A stretch of DNA of 17,524 nucleotides. Origin: Bimuria novae-zelandiae CBS 107.79 (taxonomy: Eukaryota > Ascomycota > Dothideomycetes > Pleosporales > Didymosphaeriaceae). The notes beneath the pieces were generated by a model. That model searched no databases. It had not been told where the DNA came from and saw only the letters and a list, made by a program, of their open reading frames with translations. Of this stretch, positions 1 to 9,300 are shown piece by piece (the first letter of the stretch is position 1; every line of letters begins with the position of its first letter). The stretch covers positions 91,154-108,677 of the forward strand of contig ML976798.1 of NCBI GenBank assembly GCA_010015655.1. Reading direction: 5' to 3'. The position numbers and the translations under genes are program-made.

Positions 1-1734
1 CTAACCCAGATAGAACCGTTTATCCGTTATAACCTAGGAAAGTTTAATATAGAACAAGATAAGATCCTAGTTACCTATATAAACATGCAAGACAAGGTAG
101 CCGCGTAGGCTAGACTAATAATTAATAATTTTCTCGAGAACGGTAAATTAGAGGATTATAGTGTAGACGCTACTAAAGACGCCTTTAAGGACTAGGAGTC
201 TTTTTGCAAGGCCGTAAAAGGAATATTTGGCACTATTAATAAAGGACATTAAGCTAAAATACGCCTCTAGCGCCTACGTTAGGAGAAATCGGCGGTACTC
301 TATACACTAGAGTTTAAACAGATTATGGCAGAACTTAAAGGATGGGGAGAAGCCCCACTTATAATTACCTACTATAACGGACTAAAAGAATTAGTCAAAG
401 ACGAATTAGTCCACTAAGGAAAAGTAGACAACCTAAAAGAACTTATTAACAATGTAATTAAAGTAGACAATTGCCTGTATAAACGCAAGCTAGAAAAACA
501 GCATAGTACTAGGCTACTTACTAGAAAAGAGAATCGATCCAGGCCCGTAGGGAGAGACTAGGACGGAGATGTCATTATAACTAATAAAGCCTGATAGTAT
601 AAAAAGAAGAACGGCAAGGGAAAATTGCCGTATAAACTAAAGAAGAGTTACTAAAGTAAGAATAGCATCTTGCAGGAAGAGCGAGAATGGAGGTTTAAAA
701 ATAAAGCCTACCTCTAATATAGCAAGCTAGGCCACTTCGCCAAAGACTATAACGATTAGGAGACTAGGGTTAATACAACTAACCTCCTACGAGTGGATAT
801 AGCCACCCTTACGCTAGTAGAAGCTAACGGAGTAGATCTTACGTAGGAGATCCTAGAGCTAATAAAAGAGGAAGAGGAACGAAAGACCCTTCCTAAGTAC
901 TAGATCTTCTAAAGACTAGCTAATAATACCTACTAGATGTGTAGCAGTGCGCTACATTAATTGTCTTAGTATAAGGCAAAAGTAATCGTCTAAGGGGCAC
1001 ACGCATGGGACGCCTACTGGCTAGCGGAGAAACTACAGGGGCGCCCAAAACAATACCTACGCCAGATCACGATACAGGAACGACATAAATACGCCAAATA
1101 GTGGCAATGCACGCGTAAAGGATACTAATAACACTCTAAGGCTAGAGTTAGGGCCTCCTATTTTCTAGGAGGTTTAGAACACTATAGGCTAAAGCAGAGC
1201 CAGTGCAGCGTGCCTAATAATTACTATAAGCACTTTTTAGCCTATTAGGCTAAGCACTATAAATAGAATAGTTAGTATTAATATTTTAATATTACCTGTA
1301 AGCTATACAGGTAGTAAAAGTTCGAAACAGGCTAGTTCCCTTAGGGCTTAGACCCCCGCGATACTAGCACGATAATAGGAAATACGTAGCTAAGAAAAGA
1401 CGCGGACTATTTATTAATTAGGTAAGAATAATGCAACCTATAGTGCTTCGCACACCTGAGCCTACAGGAAGAAGCAGCCTCCTTAGATAGCTGTCTAGGG
1501 CATAATATATTAGCCTAGAACGAATGCCTTACTCTAAATTGCCCGCAACATGGGAATTAAGGAGTATACGAATCTAATAGGATTAGAGAGACTTACGCCC
1601 TGTATTAATAGCGATATAAGTAGCATCGAATTAAGGAAGTCTCTAAGCTATTTAAGGTCTAGGACTAGATTAAGGAAGCCAACGCTGGTTGGCCTAAAAC
1701 TTTAGACAAAGGGTCTAATAATTTAAAAAACTAA
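1..1734 (+). pseudogene. gag: gypsy Gag remnant with CCHC knuckle and Cys/His-rich C-terminal part, 5' partial
   Basis: This is the capsid/nucleocapsid gene of the gypsy element, read in frame 1. A capsid-like stretch (about codons 1-170) includes the readable segment FKQIMAELKGWGEAP near 313-357. A zinc knuckle of CX2CX4HX4C spacing lies at 709-750, but all three Cys codons are now Tyr (TAC, TAT, TAT); the His at 733-735 survives. The frame then continues about 320 more codons through a Cys/His-rich region of unknown role before reaching TAA at 1732-1734. Stops are mainly TAG/TAA; one TGA lies at 592-594. Where the original Gag ended is uncertain: TAA 1732-1734 directly follows a slippery heptamer and is the natural candidate. 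The 5' end is missing. No function is expected now. Confidence 0.85.
1725..1731 (+). promoter_or_regulatory. candidate -1 ribosomal frameshift heptamer (A AAA AAC)
   Basis: The heptamer A-AAA-AAC is phased as X XXY YYZ on the gag reading (codons tta aaa aac), and the next gag codon is a stop (TAA 1732-1734). Gag is in frame 1 and protease-RT in frame 3, so the required change is exactly -1. This heptamer is a canonical slippery sequence, and Gag-Pol expression by -1 shifting is known in several gypsy elements. A perfect 6-bp hairpin with a GTAA loop follows at 1756-1771. Caution: RIP creates extra A residues, so the heptamer could partly be mutational. Confidence 0.6.
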
Positions 1735-1755
1735 ATCGTTACTAAGCAACAAGCC

Positions 1756-1771
1756 ACACTAGTAATAGTGT
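1756..1771 (+). other. stem-loop downstream of slippery site (GNRA-type loop)
   Basis: ACACTA (1756-1761) pairs perfectly with TAGTGT (1766-1771) around the tetraloop GTAA, a GNRA-class loop in RNA. It starts 24 nt after the heptamer, farther than the usual 5-9 nt for a frameshift stimulator. Its role is therefore uncertain; a larger fold or pseudoknot could bring it closer. Confidence 0.4.
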
Positions 1772-4700
1772 AATTATTATAGCTTATTAAGTAGACACTC
1801 GCAGAATCGAGAAACACTTAATTAAAGATATTACGGTGCATGGACATTGTATTATAGCACTAATTAACCTAGGGGCAGACGCGTGTCTAATCGCCCCGCA
1901 AGTAATTAAGAAGTACGATATGCTATATTGTAACAAGAAAATACCGCTATAAATAGGACTTGCGGACAGGACCTAATCGCAAGAATATAGTAATAGTTAG
2001 CTACGCCTTAAGATAGCGCTGGTACAAGTTAATATAGAAGGCCTAGAGAGCCAACACGTCTTCACTATCGCAGAGATAGGAGACATCGAAGCCATTGTTA
2101 GATATAAATAGCTAGAACAACATAATCCACGAATAGACTAGATTAAACGAACGATCCTTCCCCGGGACCTACTAGCGAAGGCTTAGGCAAGCACTAGTAG
2201 AAGGGAAACTCCCTAACTTTAGGCGAGAAAAAGGAGTTAACTATCTAAAATATAAGAAATATTAGTATGTAAGATAGATAGGATTTTAAAGTAACACCTA
2301 GGGCAGGTGCACTATATATAGGTCTAAGAGACTAAGATAGTTCTAGACAACCCTAGTTTACTAGAAGAATACAAGGAATTCGCAGACCTATTTAAGGAAC
2401 ACGACGAGACTATCCTACCTAAACACAAGGAGTAGGATTACGAGATGCCACTAGTAGAAGGAGCCAAGCTACGGCTAGAACGCCTAAGGCCCCTTACCTA
2501 CGAACAAGAAAAAGAGTTAAAAGAGCTAATACAGAAGAATTTACGCTTAGGGAAATAGCGGCCTAGTTAGAGTCTTATAGCCTTCCCTATACTCTTTATT
2601 CGCAAAAAAGACGGCAGGCTACGACTCTATGTGGATTATAAATAGCTAAACGCCGTAACGATTAAGAATTACTACCCGTTACCACTAATAACAGAGCTTA
2701 TAAATAGACTTTAAGGAGCTAAATACTTCACGAAATTCAACGTCCAGGATGGATTCTATAGGATTCAAATTATAAAAGGGTACGAGTGGAAAACGGCGTT
2801 CCGCACACGATATAGCCTTTTCGAGTACACGGTTATACCTATAGGGCTAACCAACGCACCAGCAACCTTCTAGGAGTTAATAAATTAAGTACTATATAAA
2901 TACTTAGACGTATTCTGCACGGCGTACCTCGACGATATCTTAATATACTTACACGGAACCTTGGAAGAGCATAAAGGACATGTACGTAAAGTACTATAAA
3001 AGTTACAGGAGTATCGATTGCTCCTACACCCTAAGAAGTGCGAGTTCCATGTCACTAAGACGGAATATTTGGGATTTGTGATATCCCGAGAAGGTGTTAA
3101 GATAGACCTAAAGAAGATCGCGATAATAGAAGAATAGCTACTATTATAATTAGTAAAAGATATCTAGTCTTTCTTAGGCTTTACTAACTTCTATCGCAAA
3201 TTTATTAAGAACTACTTAAAAACGACCGCTCCGTTGACAGAACTTATAAAAATAGGGAAATAGCGACCTTTGTAAAAGGCAGAAATAGTAGCTTTTAAGT
3301 AGCTTAAACGCCTATTCCTAACGGCACCCCTACTATAGATATACGACCTAGAGCGGCGATATCGTATCTACACAGATGCATCAGACTATGCGCTAGGGGC
3401 CGTATTATTACAAGAATATAATAATAGTAAATAAAGACCCGTCTTCTATTACGCACGCAAGCTCTTAGGAGCAGAACTAAATTATAAGATTTATAATAAG
3501 GAGTTACTCGTAATTATTAACTATTTTAAGTAATAGAAAGCGTAGCTTAAAAGAGCAAAGCACTAGACGGAGGTCTTTTTAAATTACTTTAACCTTACGC
3601 GCTTTACAACCACAAAGAAGCTTAATTAACTATAGGCTAAATAATTAGAATAGATAGCGGAATTCGACTTTCGCATTACCTATCTACCTGGCAACTCGAA
3701 CGCCGTAGCAAACGCGCTTAGCAGGCGTTTAGATCTTATAGAAAAAGATAATAGTGGTAACTATATTACAATCTTAACCTACGCGAAGGATGGAACCCTT
3801 CGCTATAATAAGATATAGCTTATGCTAGCACTAGAAGCACGGCGCGCAGATCTTACCTATTATAGGCTAGTTATAAAAGAGATACAGGATTATAATAAGC
3901 TTAAGGACAAGAATTGCCAAGCGTATAATTTCTACTAAGCCACGAAATTAATAGCACGGGACTATTAAAACCGTATTTAGATTAGTAAGTAGATAGCTCC
4001 GCTACTAATTAAAAAACTACACGAAGACAAGGATTAGGGACACCTAAGGATCGCCAAAACGACGCGTTAAATCGCGAACGAATATGCTATCCCTAGGCTA
4101 CGCTAGATAGTATAGAAGGTTTTAGGCGACTGTTTGGCCTGTCACAAGAATAAGTCTAAGAGATATAAGCCCTATGGCCTCTTATAACCACTGCAGCCGC
4201 CCCTAAGACTATAGTTAAGCGTAACTATAGACTTTATTGTAAAGCTACTAGTATTACTAGCACCAGGGAACAAGGATCCCTACGACTTAATCTTAGTTAT
4301 AATCTATTAACTTACTAAGGAGTCGAGGTTTATGCTAATTAGGGAAGCTATATTAGCAAAAGAACTAGCCTATATAGTGGAACGAGAACTAATATCACAG
4401 GTTAGACAACCTAACGAGTTTATCACAGACAGGGCCAAGATATTTACATTATTATACTAGACCACGTTTATAGCTAAATTAGGGATTAAGCACAAGCTTA
4501 CGACGAGCTTCTATCCTAAAATAAATAGCTAAACTAAGTAAATAAACTAAACGTTAGAACAGTATCTCTGGATGTATATAAATAAGCTTTAAGATAACTA
4601 GGTTAAGCTATTACTAACGGCCCGGCTGGCATACAATAGCGCAAGATCGGCGACTACGGGGTACTCGCCATATTACGCTAACCATGGATGTGAGCCAACG

Positions 4701-5279
4701 ACTTACCAGGATCTATTAGACATCCAGAGCATTGCAAAGAACGCAGCCAATAAGGCTAAACTTATGCAGGACCTATATAAAACACTGCACAAGAATATCG
4801 CGCGACGTAATAAATAAATAGCGTAATAAGCAAATAAGAAAAGGATTGTAGGACTAACTTTTAAGGAGGGGGATAGAGTCCTCCTCTCGCGAAAAAATCT
4901 TAAGATAATAAGGCTAAGTAAAAAACTAGATAACTTTTAAAAGGGACTATTTAAAATCTAAAAGGTTAGGGGACTAGTTAATTTTAAACTACGGCTACCT
5001 ATAAATACACGGATCCACCTGGTCTTCTATAAGTTATTGTTAGAACTAGCACCACTAGACGCCGAACTAGAAACCTAGCTCAAACTTAAAGATAAAGAGT
5101 ACGAGGTCGAAGCTATTAGGGACCTATAAAAAATCGGGCGTTAGTATAAGTATCTGGTAAAGTGGGAAGGATGGCTAGAGAACCATAATATATAGGAACT
5201 AGTATAAAACCTCACAAACTGCAAGACAGCGCTAGAGAGGTTCCACAAGGAATATCTAGAGGCGCCGCGACCGGATTAG

Positions 5280-5639
5280 TAAAGAACTTAGAAAAGTTAA
5301 AGGATATAAAAGGATTAAAAGGAATAAATAAGTTAGCCTATAACTAGCCTAAGTTAGCCTGTAGAGGTGCATATAGCAACGGTTCGCGAAAGCTAGTATC
5401 CTTTAAATTCTCCTCTTATTGCTCTAACGCCTTAATCGCATCGGCAACGCACTATATTTGGCATAGGCAGTAAGATAACCCGCACACTACCTAGAGGCAG
5501 CGTTAACAAAACACCACAACTTCTTCTTTTAATAACGCTTATAACTAGACGCTATCTCTAGGCTTTAAGCTTCCACCTTTTGCGCACGAGCACGACGGGT
5601 CGCTAGGGACAAATAGGGGGTTCTTGGCATGGTTAGTGA
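5280..5639 (+). other. possible C-terminal extension of gypsy Pol after the chromodomain
   Basis: After the chromodomain and TAG at about 5277-5279, the pol frame continues for about 120 codons. The only stops in it are TAG or TAA, exactly what CAG/CAA become under RIP. A low-complexity Lys/Gln/Ser-rich start is followed by readable sequence such as NSPLIALTP (from 5406) and RTIFGIGSKITRTLPRGS (about 5444-5498). It ends at TAG-TGA (5634-5639). The antisense strand is also fairly open here, so the coding sense is an inference. Confidence 0.45.
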
Positions 5640-5756
5640 GGCGAGGGGAATTAAGGAGAGGCTATAGCCTGCCTTAGGACGCGGGGGGACGCACTTTTAT
5701 AGTAATTAGCACTAACGCGCTAACAGCACACTATAATAAAGTAAGGTATTAGAATA
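5640..5756 (+). other. gypsy 3' untranslated region upstream of the Copia-1 insertion
   Basis: This short non-coding stretch lies between the presumed end of gypsy Pol and the Copia-1 target duplication. It contains a 12-bp perfect palindrome, AGGCTATAGCCT (5659-5670), inside a longer stem with TAAGG (5652-5656) and CCTTA (5672-5676). Originally it was followed directly by the gypsy polypurine tract now at 11952-11962. Confidence 0.6.
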
Positions 5757-5761
5757 ATAAC
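5757..5761. repeat. Copia-1 target-site duplication, left copy (ATAAC)
   Basis: ATAAC immediately precedes the TG of the left Copia-1 LTR and is repeated exactly at 11944-11948 after the CA of the right LTR. A 5-bp duplication is standard for Ty1/copia integration and shows that the element inserted as a unit. Confidence 0.9.
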
Positions 5762-6011
5762 TGTCTGCACTGCCTCGCCTTCCGCGCTAAGGGAACTGTG
5801 TAACCCAATCATACCCTTATACCCCCTCACTTCCAGTTAACCTAATACTGTACCGAAACCCCTTCGCCTCCACACCACCTGGTACTCGCTCACATCCACG
5901 AGAACTGGAAGGAAGGTATATAGAACTATTACAGAACACACAGAAAATACAGACACTAAATACCAAAGACAAAGAGTTACTTGTTCATTCCTTGCTACCT
6001 GTGAACCGACA
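5762..6011 (+). repeat. Copia-1 5' LTR (250 bp)
   Basis: It begins TGTCTGCACTGCC and ends GTGAACCGACA, matching 11694-11943 without gaps. Relative to the other copy, its four private states are all A where the partner has G (5819, 5844, 5959, 5972). A TATATA lies at 5917-5922. Ends and length are fixed by the repeat boundary and the adjacent target duplication. Confidence 0.95.
5917..5922 (+). promoter_or_regulatory. TATA-like box in Copia-1 5' LTR
   Basis: TATATA lies about 95 bp before the LTR end, following GGAAGGAAGG. It is conserved at the equivalent site 11849-11854 in the other LTR. It is a plausible core promoter for element transcription, but the start site cannot be read from sequence. 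Confidence 0.45.
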
Positions 6012-6081
6012 CTAATTAGTGGTTACCCTCACAGTCAATGCTATGAGAGATAACCACAGACAGCAAGGAGAACCAGAAGAG

Positions 6082-6117
6082 ACACGACGAGGGGTATAGC
6101 AATACCCTAAACCGTGT
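6082..6117 (+). other. leader stem-loop SL1 with symmetric internal loop
   Basis: The inner stem GGGTAT (6092-6097) pairs with ATACCC (6102-6107) over loop AGCA, plus a G-U closing pair. The outer stem ACACG (6082-6086) pairs with CGTGT (6113-6117). The two are separated by a symmetric 4-by-4 internal loop. Confidence 0.5.
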
Positions 6118-6123
6118 GCTAAC

Positions 6124-6150
6124 GAGACCCTAAGCGTTTACCTAGGTCTC
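6124..6150 (+). other. leader stem-loop SL2 (loop AGCGTTTACC, bulged C)
   Basis: GAGACC-C-TA (6124-6132) pairs with TAGGTCTC (6143-6150), leaving one bulged C and the 10-nt loop AGCGTTTACC. The same loop and the same bulged C recur in 6209-6233 on a different stem. Confidence 0.6.
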
Positions 6151-6208
6151 CGCGTCTATTACGCCTTCGCCGGAAGCTCGCGCGTCGTAGCCTACTACTA
6201 AGTAATAA

Positions 6209-6233
6209 GGACTCTAAGCGTTTACCTAAGTCC
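6209..6233 (+). other. leader stem-loop SL3, paralogue of SL2
   Basis: GGACT-C-TA (6209-6216) pairs with TAAGTCC (6227-6233). The loop AGCGTTTACC and bulged C are identical to SL2, but the stem bases differ and still pair. That pattern points to selection on structure plus loop sequence. Confidence 0.6.
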
Positions 6234-6285
6234 CTGTCTATCACGCTCTACAGTACCCGCCGCTAACAGTACTATTAATAAACCT

Positions 6286-6310
6286 GCGTCTCACTCTCTT
6301 AAAGAGACGC
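6286..6310 (+). other. leader stem-loop SL4 just upstream of the start codon
   Basis: GCGTCTC (6286-6292) pairs perfectly with GAGACGC (6304-6310) over an 11-nt loop. It ends 28 nt before the ATG at 6339, so it could influence start selection or RNA packaging; this is inference. Confidence 0.5.
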
Positions 6311-6338
6311 CTTATAACCCCTAAATCGCTTTCCCACG

Positions 6339-9300
6339 ATGCCTTTTACTAACCACCTTACGAAGGAAGAACAGGCGCTTATTAACGAGAATAGCTAGGG
6401 CCAGCCCCTTAATGTTAATAAGAATACAGACATCACGAAAATTAACATAAAGAGTGTAAACACATACATCCTCTTCTACTACCGGATCTCCCGAAATAAA
6501 GAATAGGAGGACTATAAGCTATAGGAGCAGATAACTATTATCTTTAAAGGATGGCTAAAAAAACTCTTTAATAAAGGAAATAAATCTCTTGTTACTAAAT
6601 TACGAGACCACCTACGCAAGCAAGACGTCTTTATAGCTAAGGATGGTAAGTTAATTGCCTATAACATCGCAGAAGCGCTGCAGGGCAACTATTATAAATA
6701 GACTAATAAAGAGGTTACTTACTAGCTTAAAATAAACAAGAGGTTTAACTCGCGCTTTAATCTAAATCTTGCGATATCGCCTCTATATAATACGCCTCTA
6801 TTACAGTAATCTTTTTAATAACCCTCTGCGCACCTTGCTTCTCCTTAACTAGCTCTAATAGCACGCACTATCTACTAACCTATACCTCCACTAAAATAGC
6901 AGCCCACTACATACCTGCCCCCTTATTAGCAGCACAACGCGCCTTTATCCTCTACGCAGTAGCTAAACCAGTATAATACGTATAACCCCCATCTACAGCA
7001 CGAAAGCCCTACAGACGCCACACGTCTTAATAACGCATATTGACTTATTATAGACCTCTGCAAGCTATACGATAATAAGAAGCGCTTTAGAGGTAAGCTA
7101 TATAACGTGTTTAACACTAAATTCAGAATCTTCCGAGATAATTATAGCAAGATAGGGCTACCTAAGCAATACTAGGATCGAGCTTTTTCTATTATGCTAA
7201 AAGACAGAGCGTCTAACTACTACTATAACTACCTCGCGGGTCAGGGCTATAATCTTAAGACAATAATAGGTATAACGAAGAGCCACTTCTATAATAAGGA
7301 GAATCGTTAATTATACCTTAGCGAGTAGAGAACGACTACGCTAGCACGTATAATTAGCGCCTACCCTAATAAATCTTATCTTAATGCTCTTTAATTACTT
7401 ATTAACAAGCTCTAGAAGCTTTAACGCGGGCTAGGCTATAACTACTAAAGTGATAACGTGCTACGCGAATAACTACTTAACGCGTATAGTAGTATTAAAG
7501 ACTATAACCTTGCCCTCTTCGCCCTAGCGCCTACTTTTAAAGGCCTCTACTCTACTCTACGCTTATCTATTAGCGCTGCCACCCGCTCGCGCGAGGCGCG
7601 CAATCCAAGCCTAACGTAATACACTACTAATAAGGAGTATTAGAACTACTATAACTTCTAACACCCCTATAAGGACGACCCCAACGCAAACGGCCATGAG
7701 TAGTACTAGACTAATAGGACCTACGGAGGTAAAGGCTTGCGGAAAGGTTGAGGTAATAGATTATAAGGATTCTTGTCGCGCTTCTCGCCGCAAGACGTTA
7801 ATAACCGTGGACCTTATTAAGGTAACTCTCGAGGGTCACCCTTTTAATAGCCACTGCCACCTAAGTAACTATAATCTTAAAAGAAATACTTTATTTGTAG
7901 TAAACCTGGCTGCTAGTTAACAAAGCACTCTAGGGATAAGCGCAAGCAATCCTATTATAGATTTCGCTAGACAGTATTAGCCTACTTATATAACGCGTAA
8001 CCTAACGTCACTAACTTTCACGCTTTCCTGACCAAGTACGAAGGTATTAAAATTAATAACGAGGCCTAGTAGATGCTCGCTACGGAAATAATAACTAAGG
8101 GAGATTAGTTTATTACTAAGTTCTCTAGTATAATTAATGGCAATTAGACAATTACCTACCTAAATAACTAAGCTGTATACTACGCGACTACACGAATTAA
8201 CGCGTTTAGGGCTATAGATAACACGCCCGCCACCGTATTTACGTTTAAGAATTAATATAATAAGAAAGTCTTTTAGGGCATTATGCCTAACACGGGAGCC
8301 TTAGGCGTCTTAATAGCTAGAGAACTATAAGCGACTGCTCTATAGGCAGCCACAAGCTTGCAAATAGATACCTCAACGGCCGGGTAGCACTAAATCCGCT
8401 TTGGCAGAGGCCAGGCAATTACATCTATAGGCACCCTACACGTCGACACAGTAATTAGTGAAGTCACGTTCCACGTGCTACCTACTAATACGCCATTCTT
8501 GCTCTGTCTAGCCGACATGGACAGACTAGGCGTTAGATATGACAACCTGCGCAACGTACTAGTCCAGGGCAACTAGCTACACCTAGTTATACGTAAATGG
8601 GGCCATCCATGGCTCCTTGTGAATCAACCTAAACGCACCGCAGCCGCTAGCTACCACCTTATAGAGACTAAGCTACGCCAGCTCTACTAACGATTTGGCT
8701 ATCTATTAGCTTATTAGCTCTACGACTTGCTTATTCGCGCTAGCTATAATGACATCTATAAGGAGCTTATTAATAAGCTCGTTAAGTACTGCCAATAGTG
8801 CTAACTAAATTAGAAAGCACCTAGACGCTTTAGATTTAAGCTTAAGGAACTAGACCTAGACTTTAACTATAAGGTAATTATTAATATTATGTACCTAAAT
8901 AGAAAACCTATCCTATATATAGTTAACAACGTAACTGCCTTTTAAGCTGCTCGCTTCCTTAAAGATGTATTAGCCACAAGCACTTAGGACGCTCTATGGC
9001 ATTACTAGATTAATACCTACCTTAGACCGCCTAAGTATCTTGTCTATAACGCCGGCAGGAACTTCATTTCTACTAAATTTAAGTAACTTGCCAAGTCACT
9101 ATTAATTAATATTAAAGAAGTACCTGTAGAAGCTTATAACAGCGTAGGCAAGGTAGAGCAGTACTATACTCTATTATAACGTGCTTTTAAGACTATCTAA
9201 GCTAATTTACCTATAATAATAGACAGGCAGCTTATCTTACAAATAGCTATTAAAGCTATTAATAACACTATAGGTCTTAATAGCCTAGTGCCTACGCTCC

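Larger units (their letters stand above)
1731..5639 (+). pseudogene. pol: gypsy Pol remnant: protease, RT, RNase H, integrase, chromodomain, C-terminal extension
   Basis: Pol is read in frame 3; residue numbers count from 1731. The protease motif at 1866-1880 reads NLGAD where D-S/T-G is expected, so its catalytic Asp is lost (about residue 46). RT has the YLDD box intact at 2925-2936 (about 399), but the first catalytic Asp is Asn at 2739-2741. RNase H keeps TDASDYALGA from 3372. Integrase keeps its HHCC zinc site (His 4020 and 4041; CLAC 4131-4142) and two catalytic Asp (4230-4232, 4428-4430), but Glu is Lys at 4536-4538, a TpG-to-TpA change. A chromodomain spans about 5094-5270 (YLVKWEGW-like core). 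The frame then runs on to the first in-frame TGA I found at 5637-5639, with only TAG/TAA between. Many internal stops make it non-functional. Confidence 0.9.
1..5761 (+). mobile_element. Ty3/gypsy chromovirus, 5'-truncated by window; segment 1 of 3 (gag-pol)
   Basis: This is the internal region of a Ty3/gypsy retrotransposon with Gag, protease, RT, RNase H, integrase and chromodomain in that order, which is the chromovirus layout. The window opens inside gag, so the 5' LTR and primer site are not visible. The element is interrupted at 5761 by Copia-1 and resumes at 11949 (segment 2) and 17399 (segment 3). Coding remnants are read through many TAG/TAA codons where CAG, CAA or TGG is expected, the mark of RIP-like C-to-T change. 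The three pieces total about 6.06 kb. It is the oldest layer of the nest, because both copia elements lie inside it. It cannot be autonomous as it stands. Confidence 0.92.
6012..6338 (+). other. Copia-1 untranslated leader with several stem-loops
   Basis: This is the region between the 5' LTR and the first ATG of the long frame. It shows little RIP damage, with many CA dinucleotides retained. It holds at least four strong hairpins (6082-6117, 6124-6150, 6209-6233, 6286-6310) and a weaker imperfect inverted repeat (6020-6031 with 6044-6056). A possible primer-binding site starts at TGG 6020-6022, nine bases after the LTR, but I cannot name a matching tRNA. A tiny upstream frame ATG-CTA-TGA is present at 6038-6046. 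Structured leaders in retroelements serve RNA packaging, dimerisation or translation control; which applies here is unknown. Confidence 0.7.

Noticed and set aside
5270..5583. Antisense reading frame in the gypsy 3' region
   Set aside because: Fairly open on the minus strand, but it still has several stops and no recognised domain; the plus-strand continuation of pol is equally open.
6038..6046. Two-codon upstream frame ATG-CTA-TGA in Copia-1 leader
   Set aside because: Too short to support as a feature on its own; chance occurrence is likely.
6926..7117. 63-codon minus-strand open frame
   Set aside because: It lies antisense within the Gag linker of Copia-1, has no recognisable motif, and the plus-strand reading explains the region.
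7696..7920. 74-codon plus-strand open frame
   Set aside because: It is out of phase with the Copia-1 gag-pol frame, which carries the zinc knuckle across the same bases.
8390..8572. 60-codon minus-strand open frame
   Set aside because: It is antisense to the Copia-1 protease region, with no domain features or start context.
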